Below are positions 8,545 through 16,432 of a stretch of DNA of 45,943 nt, one piece after another; within the stretch, counting starts at the first letter, position 1; every line of letters starts with the position of its first letter. This stretch comes from JACPNE01 sp964444465. GTDB taxonomy: Archaea > Nanobdellota > Nanobdellia > SCGC-AAA011-G17 > JACPNG01. Below the pieces are notes generated by a model that was given only the letters and a program-made list of their open reading frames with translations, was not told the DNA's origin and did no database searches. A program made the position numbers and the translations under genes. Location of the stretch: assembly GCA_964444465.1 (NCBI GenBank), contig CAYUGZ010000006.1:1-45943 (forward strand). The letters run 5' to 3'.

Positions 8545-8946
8545 ATGTCTATATATAATAAAGAGCCAAATGAATTGATAGAGAAAGCAGCTCAAGAACT
8601 AAAAAGTGTAGTTAAAGCTCCAGATTGGCATATATTCGTTAAAACAGGTGTAAGTAAAGAAAGACCTCCAGAAAGTAAAGATTGGTGGTATGTAAGGGCA
8701 GCCTCAATATTAAGAAAAGTCTATATTAATGGTCCAATTGGCACATCAAAATTATCTAAAAAATATGGATCTAAAAAGAACATGGGTCACAAACCAGGAA
8801 GATTCTATAATGGATCTAGAAAGATTATAAGAACAATCTTACAACAACTAGAAGAGCAACAATTAATAAAACAAGAACAAAAAGGAGTTCATAAAGGAAG
8901 ACTAATAACTCCAAAAGGAAAGAGTTTCTTGGATAAAATAAAATGA
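8545..8946 (+). CDS. rps19e: 30S ribosomal protein eS19
   Basis: 133 aa, normal for archaeal eS19 (~145 aa), a winged-helix small-subunit protein. Diagnostic segments are PDWHIFVKTG, DWWYVRAASILRKVYINGPIGTSKLSKKYG and the C-terminal winged-helix half LEEQQLIKQEQKGVHKGRLITPKG. Its stop overlaps the start of the PDCD5 gene (ATGA). The order eS19-PDCD5-eL39-eL31 is a known archaeal arrangement. Confidence 0.96.
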   Translation: MSIYNKEPNELIEKAAQELKSVVKAPDWHIFVKTGVSKERPPESKDWWYVRAASILRKVYINGPIGTSKLSKKYGSKKNMGHKPGRFYNGSRKIIRTILQQLEEQQLIKQEQKGVHKGRLITPKGKSFLDKIK

Positions 8947-9275
8947 GTTTAGAAGATATCAAAAGAAGAAAACTTGAAGAATTACAAAATAAAATGTTTA
9001 ATGAATCCAATCCTCAATTTCAAGAAGAACTTAAGATGCAACAACAAATTGAGGCTCTTGAGAATCTAGCAAAACAACATCTTACAAAAGAAGCAATCCA
9101 AAGATATGGGAATTTAAGAATGGCTCACCAAGAAAAAGCTATTCAAGTTATTACTTTAATAGTACAAGCAGCTCAAGCTGGACAATTAAAAGAAAAAATT
9201 GATGATATAAAATTCAAAGAATTATTAAAACAATTAGATACCCCAAAAAAAGAGTTTAAGTTGAGGAAAATTTAA
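8943..9275 (+). CDS. PDCD5/TFAR19-family DNA-binding protein
   Basis: 110 aa, the usual length of archaeal PDCD5 homologues, which form a compact three-helix bundle with a mobile N-terminal helix and bind nucleic acids non-specifically. Recognisable parts are the N-terminal charged helix (LEDIKRRKLEELQNKM), the core QQQIEALENLAKQHLTKEAIQRYGNLRMAHQEKAIQ, and the final LKQLDTPKKEFKLRKI. It overlaps eS19 by 4 nt and ends 1 nt before eL39, so it is co-translated with ribosomal proteins. Its cellular role in archaea is not settled. Confidence 0.93.
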   Translation: MSLEDIKRRKLEELQNKMFNESNPQFQEELKMQQQIEALENLAKQHLTKEAIQRYGNLRMAHQEKAIQVITLIVQAAQAGQLKEKIDDIKFKELLKQLDTPKKEFKLRKI

Positions 9276-9276
9276 A

Positions 9277-9447
9277 ATGGCAATTAAGTGGCCTGGAAAA
9301 AAAGCAAGATTATCAAAAAAATTAAGGCAAACAAGATGGGCTCCTTTCTGGACTGTTCCAAAAATATATGGAAAAACAAGAAGGATGCACCCAGGTAGAC
9401 ATACTGTAGTTAAAAGACATTGGAGAAGGAGGAAAACTAAAGCATAA
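9277..9447 (+). CDS. rpl39e: 50S ribosomal protein eL39
   Basis: 56 codons of coding sequence, very basic. The ending HTVVKRHWRRRKTKA and the middle RQTRWAPFWTVPKIYGKTRR are typical of eL39, which lines the peptide exit tunnel. It is a few residues longer than the usual 51 aa. It starts 1 nt after the PDCD5 stop and ends 2 nt before the eL31 start. Confidence 0.93.
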   Translation: MAIKWPGKKARLSKKLRQTRWAPFWTVPKIYGKTRRMHPGRHTVVKRHWRRRKTKA

Positions 9448-9449
9448 AA

Positions 9450-10010
9450 ATGGCAGACAACGAAAGATCATATACAATACCCTTAAGAAAAGAATTTTTG
9501 AAAGTTCCAAGATATCAAAGAACTAAAAAAGCTGTTAAAGCTATAAGATATTTTACTCAAAAACATATGAAAACACCAATTGTAAAGATTGGCCCTTATC
9601 TAAATGAATTAATGTTAGCTAGAGGAAGAAAAAACCCTCCATATAAAATTCAAGTTAAAATTATTAAAGAAGAAGATAAAAATAAAAATATGATTTCTAG
9701 AGTTGAATTAGCTTCTATCCCAGTTAGAAAAGCTGCTGAAGAAAAAAAGAAATTAGCTCAAAAGGTAAAAGACGCTGTACTAAAACCAAAAGAAGAAGCA
9801 AAAGAAGATACTAAAAAAGAAACTAAAGCAAAAGAGCATAAAAAAGAAGAAGCAAAAGAGAAAAAAGAAGTTCTAGAGACTAAAGCTGAAGATTTACAAA
9901 AGAGTCAACCTAAACAAAAACAATCAGCTAAAATTCCAGAAAAAGCTCACGCACATAGAAAACAAGAAAAAGTTATAGGTGGAGAAGGCGGTCAGAAAAG
10001 CACCTCCTAA
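9450..10010 (+). CDS. rpl31e: 50S ribosomal protein eL31 with long charged C-terminal tail
   Basis: 186 aa. Residues 1-~92 are eL31 (RSYTIPLRKEFLKVPRYQRTKKAVKAIRYF...VKIGPYLNELMLARGRKNPPYKIQVKI). Eukaryotic and archaeal eL31 normally stops near 90-125 aa. Here residues ~95-186 add a Lys/Glu/Ala-rich low-complexity tail, predicted as charged helix or disorder, ending EKAHAHRKQEKVIGGEGGQKSTS. eL31 sits at the exit tunnel rim, so the tail could reach nascent chains or factors; that is inference. It is the last ribosomal gene of the block. The usual follower aIF6 is absent and cbf5 follows after 14 nt. Confidence 0.92.
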   Translation: MADNERSYTIPLRKEFLKVPRYQRTKKAVKAIRYFTQKHMKTPIVKIGPYLNELMLARGRKNPPYKIQVKIIKEEDKNKNMISRVELASIPVRKAAEEKKKLAQKVKDAVLKPKEEAKEDTKKETKAKEHKKEEAKEKKEVLETKAEDLQKSQPKQKQSAKIPEKAHAHRKQEKVIGGEGGQKSTS

Positions 10011-10024
10011 CCTAATTAGTTCTT

Positions 10025-11029
10025 ATGAAGAATAAACTTCCTTATGAAGCAATAAAAAGAAAAGTTATAACTCATAAGAAATCTAAAACTTCTAAAGATT
10101 ATGGAATCTATCCAGAAAAAAGAGATATTAAAGAGTTGATAGAACACGGAATTATTAATATTAACAAACCAGAAGGCCCAACAAGTCATGAAGTTTCTTC
10201 TTATGTTCAAAGAATTTTAGAGATAAAAAAATCTGGGCACTCTGGAACTTTAGACCCTAAAGTAACAGGAGTTTTACCAGTAGCTTTATCAAAAGCAACT
10301 AGAATAGTTCAAACTTTATTAAAAGAAGGCAAAGAATATGTTGCATTAATGCATTTACATAAAGAAGTTCCTCAATCTAAAATTCATAAAGTAATGAGAG
10401 AATTTACTGGAAAAATTCAACAGATGCCTCCAATAAAATCTGCTGTTAAGAGACAACTAAGAACAAGAGAGATTTATTACATTGAAATAATGGAGATAAA
10501 AGAAAAAGATGTTTTGTTTAGAGTTGGATGCGAAGCTGGAACTTACATAAGAAAATTAATTCATGATATTGGTCAAAAATTAAATGTTGGAGCTCACATG
10601 GCCCAACTTGTAAGAACTAAAGTCGGTCCTTTTAATGATAAAAATTGGCATACCCTACAAGATTTGAAAGATGCTTATGAATTTTATAAAGAAGGCAAAG
10701 AATATGAATTAAGAAATATTATAATGCCTGTTGAATTTTCAGTACAACATCTTCCAAAAATTTGGGTTTTAGATACAACTGTAGATGCATTATGTCATGG
10801 TGCAGATCTATATTCAAATGGAATCTCAAAATTGAATGATAATATAGAAGAAAATTCTCAGATAGCAGTATTAACATTAAAAGACGAATTAGTTTGTTTA
10901 GGAGAATCAATGTTGAATAATGAAGAAATGTTGAAAGAAAATAAAAAAGTAGTGAAAACAACTAAAGTATTTATGGAAATTGGCGGATATCCTAAATTTA
11001 TTAAAAAAGAAACTAAAAATAACATTTAA
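10025..11029 (+). CDS. cbf5: tRNA/rRNA pseudouridine synthase Cbf5/TruB family
   Basis: 334 aa, the size of archaeal Cbf5 (aNop60, dyskerin homologue), the catalytic subunit of H/ACA RNPs that also makes tRNA psi55. The catalytic Asp lies in SGHSGTLDPKVTGVLPVAL (~75-90). The TruB core continues with KEYVALMHLHKE, MPPIKSAVKRQLRTREIY and CEAGTYIRKLIHDIGQ. A C-terminal PUA domain (from ~255, LPKIWVLDTTVDALCHGADLY...VAVLTLKDELVCLG-like) distinguishes it from short bacterial TruB. It follows eL31 by 14 nt and is probably in the same transcript. Partner Nop10, Gar1 and L7Ae genes are not in the window. Confidence 0.93.
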   Translation: MKNKLPYEAIKRKVITHKKSKTSKDYGIYPEKRDIKELIEHGIININKPEGPTSHEVSSYVQRILEIKKSGHSGTLDPKVTGVLPVALSKATRIVQTLLKEGKEYVALMHLHKEVPQSKIHKVMREFTGKIQQMPPIKSAVKRQLRTREIYYIEIMEIKEKDVLFRVGCEAGTYIRKLIHDIGQKLNVGAHMAQLVRTKVGPFNDKNWHTLQDLKDAYEFYKEGKEYELRNIIMPVEFSVQHLPKIWVLDTTVDALCHGADLYSNGISKLNDNIEENSQIAVLTLKDELVCLGESMLNNEEMLKENKKVVKTTKVFMEIGGYPKFIKKETKNNI

Positions 11030-11031
11030 AA

Positions 11032-11043
11032 AAATATTTAAAG
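11032..11043 (+). promoter_or_regulatory. TATA-like promoter of surface protein gene 11065
   Basis: AAATATTTAAAG is centred ~28 nt before the ATG at 11065. Confidence 0.45.
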
Positions 11044-11064
11044 TAATTTATTTCTTAAGATAAG

Positions 11065-12807
11065 ATGAAAAAGTGGATTTTTGTATTAATAACAATCATT
11101 TTAACTTTACCTTATGTTCTATCTTTAAGTGTTACATTATCTTCTCCAGTAGTTGAAGGAAGTAACGTAACATTAAAATGTACAGTAACTGACTCAGTTA
11201 GTGAAGGAATAATTCAATTAAATTTGTATAATGATATATCTGGAACTTATTCATTAAATCAAACTAATACAAGTGCAGTAAGTTCAGGAGCTGAATTTTC
11301 TTTTGAAAAGATAATTGGGTTGAATGATGCAACATACAACTGGAATTGCCATGCAACAAATAGTTCAAGTGATGTATCTACAGCTTCTTCTAATAGTTCT
11401 TTTACAATTTCAGCATCAAATAATGCTCCAGGTTTTGAATCTATTGGGGCTGTAACTATAGATGAAGACACACCTTTTAGCATTATATTATCAAATAACA
11501 TAAGTGATGATTCAACTTCAGATACAAATTTAAAGTTTACATATACTAATGGAAATCCCTCAATTGTAGATGTTTCAATAGACAACTCAACTAATAATTT
11601 ATCATTCTCTCCAATATTAAATAAAAATGGAGAATCCTCAATTAATGTGATAGTTTGGGATTCTGAATTATCTCAAAATTCCAGTAGTTTTACATTAACA
11701 ATAACATCAATTAATGACGTTCCAACTAACAAAACTAATAAGATAGAAGATCAATCTTGGTTTAAAAATAGAAATAGAGAGATAAATCTTAAAGATTATT
11801 TTACTGATGTAGACGGAGATTCATTAACTTATACATCATCTAAACCTTCTAACTTTAATATAGCAATAGACAACTCAACTGGTGAGGCTACATTAACTCC
11901 AAATAAAGATTATGTTGGTAATCAAACAATAACATTTACAGCTTACGACTCTAATTTTTCTAGTTTTACAAGTAATGGCATAAATTTAATAGTAAAAGAA
12001 GTAACTGGATTGAATAATGCCCCAACAATAGACACAAAAAGCCCTTCTTCATTAACACTAGAATTAGAACTAGGTGAAGAACATACATTCTCTATTACCA
12101 AATCAGATATTGAAGGAGACTCTTTAACAGTTAAATGGTATTTAGGAAGTCAATTAGTTAGTGAAGAGGACAGTTATAAGTTTAGTAGTAGTAATATAGG
12201 AACTTATACCCTAGAAGTAATTGTTTCAGATGGAACTTTAACAGATTCTATTGAATGGTTAGTAAGCACAAGAGAAAAATCAGATCAAAATGAAACAAAT
12301 TTTACTATAACTACAACTAAAAAAGTTGTATGTGGAGATGATAATATAGGCGCTGGAGAAAGTTGTTCAAGTTGCCCTCAAGATGTAGTATGTAATCAAG
12401 GAGAAGTTTGTAAGAATGATAGGTGCACATTAGAAAAGAAATCTAACAATCTTATAATAATAATTATTGTAGTTAGTATAGTTGTTTTAATTGGAATCTC
12501 AACAGCTTTCTACTTATACAAGAAAAAACAACAAGATTTAGGATTAGAAAACAAAGAGAAAATCGCACCTAAAAAAGAATTAGCACCTGCAGCAGATTTA
12601 GAAGATTTCTATCAAGAAGCAAAGCAACAACCTAAAGTAGAATTAAAAAAACCAAGAAGTCATAGAAAAGTAAATAAAGCGTTGATAAGAACTTTTATAA
12701 GAGAATCATTAAAAAGAGGTCACTCTAAAGCAAAAATAAAGAGTAATTTATTGAAAACAGGATGGAAAGAACAAGAAGTTGACCTTGAACTAAATAAACT
12801 GAAATGA
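11065..12807 (+). CDS. Surface protein with tandem Ig/cadherin-like repeats and cytosolic tail
   Basis: 580 aa type I membrane protein. A signal peptide (MKKWIFVLITIILTLPYVLS) is followed by an Ig-like domain (~22-118), two cadherin/VCBS-like repeats with NDVP and DVDGDSLTY signatures (~120-310) and a third PKD/Ig-like domain (~315-400). A Cys-rich linker follows (CGDDNIGAGESCSSCPQD, ~425-455), then one transmembrane helix (~460-485). The cytosolic part has a charged linker and a terminal ~40-residue module (RTFIRESLKRGHSKAKIKSNLLKTGWKEQEVDLELNKL) that looks like a small helical UBA/winged-helix-like domain and, in my recollection, recurs on DPANN membrane proteins. Many N-x-S/T sites suggest glycosylation. 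Its stop overlaps the DHH start (ATGA). Confidence 0.72.
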   Translation: MKKWIFVLITIILTLPYVLSLSVTLSSPVVEGSNVTLKCTVTDSVSEGIIQLNLYNDISGTYSLNQTNTSAVSSGAEFSFEKIIGLNDATYNWNCHATNSSSDVSTASSNSSFTISASNNAPGFESIGAVTIDEDTPFSIILSNNISDDSTSDTNLKFTYTNGNPSIVDVSIDNSTNNLSFSPILNKNGESSINVIVWDSELSQNSSSFTLTITSINDVPTNKTNKIEDQSWFKNRNREINLKDYFTDVDGDSLTYTSSKPSNFNIAIDNSTGEATLTPNKDYVGNQTITFTAYDSNFSSFTSNGINLIVKEVTGLNNAPTIDTKSPSSLTLELELGEEHTFSITKSDIEGDSLTVKWYLGSQLVSEEDSYKFSSSNIGTYTLEVIVSDGTLTDSIEWLVSTREKSDQNETNFTITTTKKVVCGDDNIGAGESCSSCPQDVVCNQGEVCKNDRCTLEKKSNNLIIIIIVVSIVVLIGISTAFYLYKKKQQDLGLENKEKIAPKKELAPAADLEDFYQEAKQQPKVELKKPRSHRKVNKALIRTFIRESLKRGHSKAKIKSNLLKTGWKEQEVDLELNKLK

Positions 12808-13826
12808 TAGAAAAAAATAAACTTTTAGAGATCAAAAAATTTCTGGAAAAATCTGAAAATCCCTTATTCTTTTTTGATGATGACTTAGATGGATTATGTT
12901 CTTATGCTTTATTAAAAAAATATGTTGATAAAGGAAAAGGAATTATACTAAAAACAACACCAAATCTAAGTATAGACTTTTTACCTAAAGTTGTTTCATA
13001 CAATCCAGATATTGTTTTCATTTTAGACAAGCCTTTAGTAGACCAAGAATTTTTAGATAAGATTAACATTCCAGTTGTATGGATTGATCATCACAATCCT
13101 GTTGAAAGAAAAGGTGTTAAGTATTACAATCCCAGATTAAAAGATAAAAGTGATGGAAGTCCTACATCTTATTGGTGTTATAAAATTGTTGAAGAAAATT
13201 TATGGATTTCAATGTTAGGATCTATAGGAGATTATTTTCTTCCTGAATTTTCAAAAGAATTCTCAAAAAAATATCCTAAATTAATAAAAAAAATTGATTT
13301 AGATGAGATAAAATTCAATTCTAAACTTGGAAAATTAGTAAAAATATGTTCTTTCATGTTAAAAGGGAATATTTCTGAAGTTGATAATTACATAGATTAT
13401 TTTTGTAGTATAGAAGATCCGAATGAAATATTAGATAAAACAAGTAAAAAAGGAGAATTAATACATGATAAATTTGATAAAATAAATAAAATATATGAAA
13501 AATATTTAGAAGATGGAATAAAAATTGCTTCAAAGGAAAAATTATTATTATATGAATACTCTCCCAATCAAATTACATTTAATGAAGAGTTGTCTAATGA
13601 ACTTATAGATAAATTTCCTAAAAAAATAATTATGATTGCTAGAGAGAAAAAAGGCTACATGAGATTAAGTATTAGGAGTAGAAATACAATTATTCCACCA
13701 ATATTAGAAAAATCATTAAAAGATTTAGATGGTTCTGGGGGTGGTCATGAACATGCTTGTGGAGCTAATATTCTAAAAGAAGATTTCCAAGAATTTATAG
13801 AAAGATTTAAGAAACTTATTTCATAA
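12804..13826 (+). CDS. DHH-family phosphoesterase (archaeal RecJ-like)
   Basis: 340 aa. The DHH domain starts with FFDDDLDGLCSYALL (~23-37), with FILDKPL near 72 and DHH in VWIDHHNPVERKG (~95-105). The C-terminal DHHA1 part ends with GSGGGHEHACGANI (~310-323), which binds substrate. These Mn2+-dependent enzymes degrade single-stranded DNA or RNA or short oligonucleotides; archaeal members include GAN-type RecJ. The exact substrate is not decidable here. It overlaps the surface protein by 4 nt, and its 3' end overlaps the convergent acdB gene by 11 nt. Confidence 0.85.
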   Translation: MIEKNKLLEIKKFLEKSENPLFFFDDDLDGLCSYALLKKYVDKGKGIILKTTPNLSIDFLPKVVSYNPDIVFILDKPLVDQEFLDKINIPVVWIDHHNPVERKGVKYYNPRLKDKSDGSPTSYWCYKIVEENLWISMLGSIGDYFLPEFSKEFSKKYPKLIKKIDLDEIKFNSKLGKLVKICSFMLKGNISEVDNYIDYFCSIEDPNEILDKTSKKGELIHDKFDKINKIYEKYLEDGIKIASKEKLLLYEYSPNQITFNEELSNELIDKFPKKIIMIAREKKGYMRLSIRSRNTIIPPILEKSLKDLDGSGGGHEHACGANILKEDFQEFIERFKKLIS

Positions 13827-14421
13827 CAATTCTAGCATCAACTACAAAAGCTTTTTTATTATTAACAATTAATGGATTGATATCTAATTCTTCAATATTT
13901 GGATACTTTTGAGACAATTTTGATAGTTTCATAATAACTTCTTCTATAGATTTTATATTAAATTTTTTTCCTCTTGCACCTTTCAATAATTTAAAACCTT
14001 TAGTTTCTTGCATCATCTCTCTTACATCTTCTAATTCTACAGGACAAATCCTAAAAGAAACATCTTTCATTATTTCTACATAAACTCCACCTAATCCAAA
14101 AATAATAACATGACCAAATGTTAGATCTTTTTTCAATCCCACTATTATCTCTATTCCTTCTACATACTCTTGTACTAAAACACTAGAACTCTTCTTTTTT
14201 AATAACTTAAAATCAGATTCTAAACTATCTTTATTACTTATCTTAACCCCATCTTCCTCTGTTTTATGTAATGTATTAGTTATTTTCAATGCAATTGGAA
14301 AACTTAACTTTGAAACAATCTTAGAAACTTCATTATAATTTTTAGCCAACCCTCTTTTAGCTACAAGAAATCCTTTTTTTTCCAAAAAATCTTCTGCTTC
14401 TTTTTCTTTAAGTACTTTCAT
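13816..14421 (-). CDS. acdB: ADP-forming acyl/acetyl-CoA synthetase, beta subunit (ATP-grasp)
   Basis: 201 aa, compared with ~230 aa for the Pyrococcus beta subunit. The ATP-grasp_5 signature is clear: FPIALKITNTLHKTEEDGVKI, VLVQEYVEGIEIIVGLKKDLTFGHVIIFGLGGVYVEI and EELDINPLIV. With the alpha subunit it turns acyl-CoA, ADP and Pi into acid, CoA and ATP, a typical energy-conserving step in fermentative archaea. The alpha subunit gene is 4.4 kb away at 18874 on the other strand. The promoter is the palindromic TATTTAAATA at 14444-14453, centred 27 nt from the ATG. Confidence 0.88.
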   Translation of the reverse strand: MKVLKEKEAEDFLEKKGFLVAKRGLAKNYNEVSKIVSKLSFPIALKITNTLHKTEEDGVKISNKDSLESDFKLLKKKSSSVLVQEYVEGIEIIVGLKKDLTFGHVIIFGLGGVYVEIMKDVSFRICPVELEDVREMMQETKGFKLLKGARGKKFNIKSIEEVIMKLSKLSQKYPNIEELDINPLIVNNKKAFVVDARIVMK

Positions 14422-14443
14422 GATTAAAGAAAAACTATAAAAC

Positions 14444-14453
14444 TATTTAAATA
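14444..14453. promoter_or_regulatory. Palindromic TATA box shared by divergent acdB and transglutaminase gene
   Basis: TATTTAAATA is a perfect palindrome. It is centred ~27 nt before the acdB ATG (minus, leaderless). On the plus strand it predicts a start of transcription near 14475, giving a ~14-nt leader that contains the SD motif of the 14489 gene. Confidence 0.5.
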
Positions 14454-14474
14454 TTGTTTTATTTAAGCTTTAAA

Positions 14475-14481
14475 AGAGGTG
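14475..14481 (+). promoter_or_regulatory. Shine-Dalgarno AGAGGTG before the 14489 gene
   Basis: AGAGGTG stands 7 nt before an ATC codon at 14489-14491, not before any ATG, GTG or TTG at normal distance in the right frame. It decides the start proposed for the transglutaminase-like gene. Confidence 0.55.
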
Positions 14482-14488
14482 TACCAAT

Positions 14489-16432
14489 ATCAAAGGGATA
14501 ATATTAATCTTACTAATTTTGATTCCATCAGTAAGTGCACAATTAGAAGTAGAACAACCATTAGAAGATTATAATAAATATTCTAGTTTAGAATTATCTT
14601 TAAATTTAGGGTCAGAAATAGAATTAGTTCCTGGAAGAAAAAGTTATGATATAGACTATATAGAAGTGGATTTGAAGTATTATCCAAATGAAGATGATAG
14701 ACAAGAAATTATATTTCAAGAAATAATAGCAAAAGACGCAAAAATAAAAAAGAAAGAGAATGTAATAAATCTTGTATGGGACGATCCAAAAGAAACTAAA
14801 TACACTTATTCTGTTAACACATTAGTCAAAACAAAAAATGATTTTAAAAAAGTTACAAAAAGAATACCCTTCCCAATACAAAATTTAGATTATTCATTGA
14901 TTGAATATACTAATGAAGGAGAGTTTATAGATATAAATGAAGATATTAAAAAAATAGCAGTAGAACTTGCAGAAGGTGAAGATGATTTATATGTTGTAAC
15001 ATTTAAAATAGCTGATTGGATTAATGAAAATATAGAATATGATCTATCAACATTAACAGCAGATGTAGTCAAAAAGTCTTCTTGGGTATTAGAGAATAAA
15101 CAAGGTGTTTGTGATGAATTAACAAATTTATTTATTTCTATGTTAAGATCAGTTAATATTCCAGCTAGATTTTTAGGAGGAGTAGTATACACAAATATTG
15201 GTTCTTATTTTGGAAATCATGGCTGGGCTGAAGTTTATTTCCCAGGACATGGATGGGTTCCATTTGATGTAACTTTTGGACAATATGGATGGATCGACCC
15301 AAGTCACGTAAAATTAAGTTATGTTCAAGATTCAGGGGAATCTGCTGTAGATTATAAATGGAAATCTGATGGTGTAACACTAAGTTCAAAAGGTTTGTCT
15401 ATAGACACAGCAGTCACAAAACTAGAGGGTAGAATTGCTCCTAATGTATTATTGAATATAAAACCATTAGAAGAAGAAGCAAATTTTGGTAGTTATGTTC
15501 CATTAGAGGTCTCTATTCAAAATAACAATCATTATTACACACCTATCTCAGTCATTATAACAAAATCTCCAAGATTATTAGAAAATAATATTAAAGCAGT
15601 TTTATTAAAACCAAATGAAGAGAAAAAATTATTTTGGACAATAGAAATTGATGAAGATCTCAATAAAAAATTTGTTTATACCTCAGAGTTAGAAGCAAAG
15701 ACAAACTTTGGAGCTATTTCTAATAGTATAATAAAATTTTCTAAAGGTTTTGAAGATGTAATTAAAGAAGAAGCTGAAGAAACTATTGGAAAATTAGAGA
15801 CTAGAGAAGAGAAAAGATTTCTATCAGATTTAACATTATCTTGTAGTACATTAAAACAAGATTATTATGATAACGAAGAAATTAAAATAAAATGTATTGT
15901 AGAAAATGTAGGTAATGAAAATATAAAAGATTTGAATGTTTGCGTAATTAGTAATTGTAAAAAACTAGATTTATTCATAGCTGAAAAGAAAGAACTAAAT
16001 TTTGATGTAAAATTATCCTATTCTTTAGATTTAAAAATAAGTGCTGAAACTGATAGTTTGATTAGATATGATGAATTAAAATTTAATGTTATTAAAATTC
16101 CAAAGATAAGATTTATTGAAATAGAACCAAAGACTATTGACTATAATGAATTAACAGATTTGAATTTTGATATTTTTTCTAATACAATAATTAATAATGT
16201 TAGCTTAGAGGTAGGAGATATTGCAAATTCTGAATTAGAAAATTTTGAAGGAAAATATAGAATAGTAACTCCAATGCAAGGCAAACAAATTGAAGATGGA
16301 ATATTAACATTAAGATTATTCTATAAAGATGAATTTGGGGTGGATAGAAGGCATGAAGAAAAACATGAAATAGAAATAACTAACATTCCATTTTATAGAA
16401 AATGGTTTGTAGATTTGTTTAGCTTATTTTAA
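14489..16432 (+). CDS. Secreted transglutaminase-like protein, apparent AUC start
   Basis: About 647 aa from the proposed start. No ATG or GTG opens this frame. The first standard alternative, TTG at 14519, would cut away most of the signal peptide. Starting at ATC 14489 gives a complete one (KGIILILLILIPSVSAQ) and suits the SD at 14475-14481. A transglutaminase/protease-like core follows: Cys208 (GVCDELTNLF), His244 (NHGWAEVYF) and Asp260 (PFDVTFGQYGW), numbered from 14489. Further on are beta-rich CARDB-like domains (~300-640), one with a Cys pair (SCSTLKQDYYDNEEIKIKC). No C-terminal membrane anchor is obvious. It is probably a cell-surface enzyme or protease; substrate unknown. Its stop overlaps proS by 4 nt. 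Confidence 0.75.
   Translation: MKGIILILLILIPSVSAQLEVEQPLEDYNKYSSLELSLNLGSEIELVPGRKSYDIDYIEVDLKYYPNEDDRQEIIFQEIIAKDAKIKKKENVINLVWDDPKETKYTYSVNTLVKTKNDFKKVTKRIPFPIQNLDYSLIEYTNEGEFIDINEDIKKIAVELAEGEDDLYVVTFKIADWINENIEYDLSTLTADVVKKSSWVLENKQGVCDELTNLFISMLRSVNIPARFLGGVVYTNIGSYFGNHGWAEVYFPGHGWVPFDVTFGQYGWIDPSHVKLSYVQDSGESAVDYKWKSDGVTLSSKGLSIDTAVTKLEGRIAPNVLLNIKPLEEEANFGSYVPLEVSIQNNNHYYTPISVIITKSPRLLENNIKAVLLKPNEEKKLFWTIEIDEDLNKKFVYTSELEAKTNFGAISNSIIKFSKGFEDVIKEEAEETIGKLETREEKRFLSDLTLSCSTLKQDYYDNEEIKIKCIVENVGNENIKDLNVCVISNCKKLDLFIAEKKELNFDVKLSYSLDLKISAETDSLIRYDELKFNVIKIPKIRFIEIEPKTIDYNELTDLNFDIFSNTIINNVSLEVGDIANSELENFEGKYRIVTPMQGKQIEDGILTLRLFYKDEFGVDRRHEEKHEIEITNIPFYRKWFVDLFSLF

Noticed and set aside
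11259..11585. Minus-strand 108-codon ORF
   Set aside because: Antisense to Ig-like repeats of the surface protein; composition is that of a shadow.
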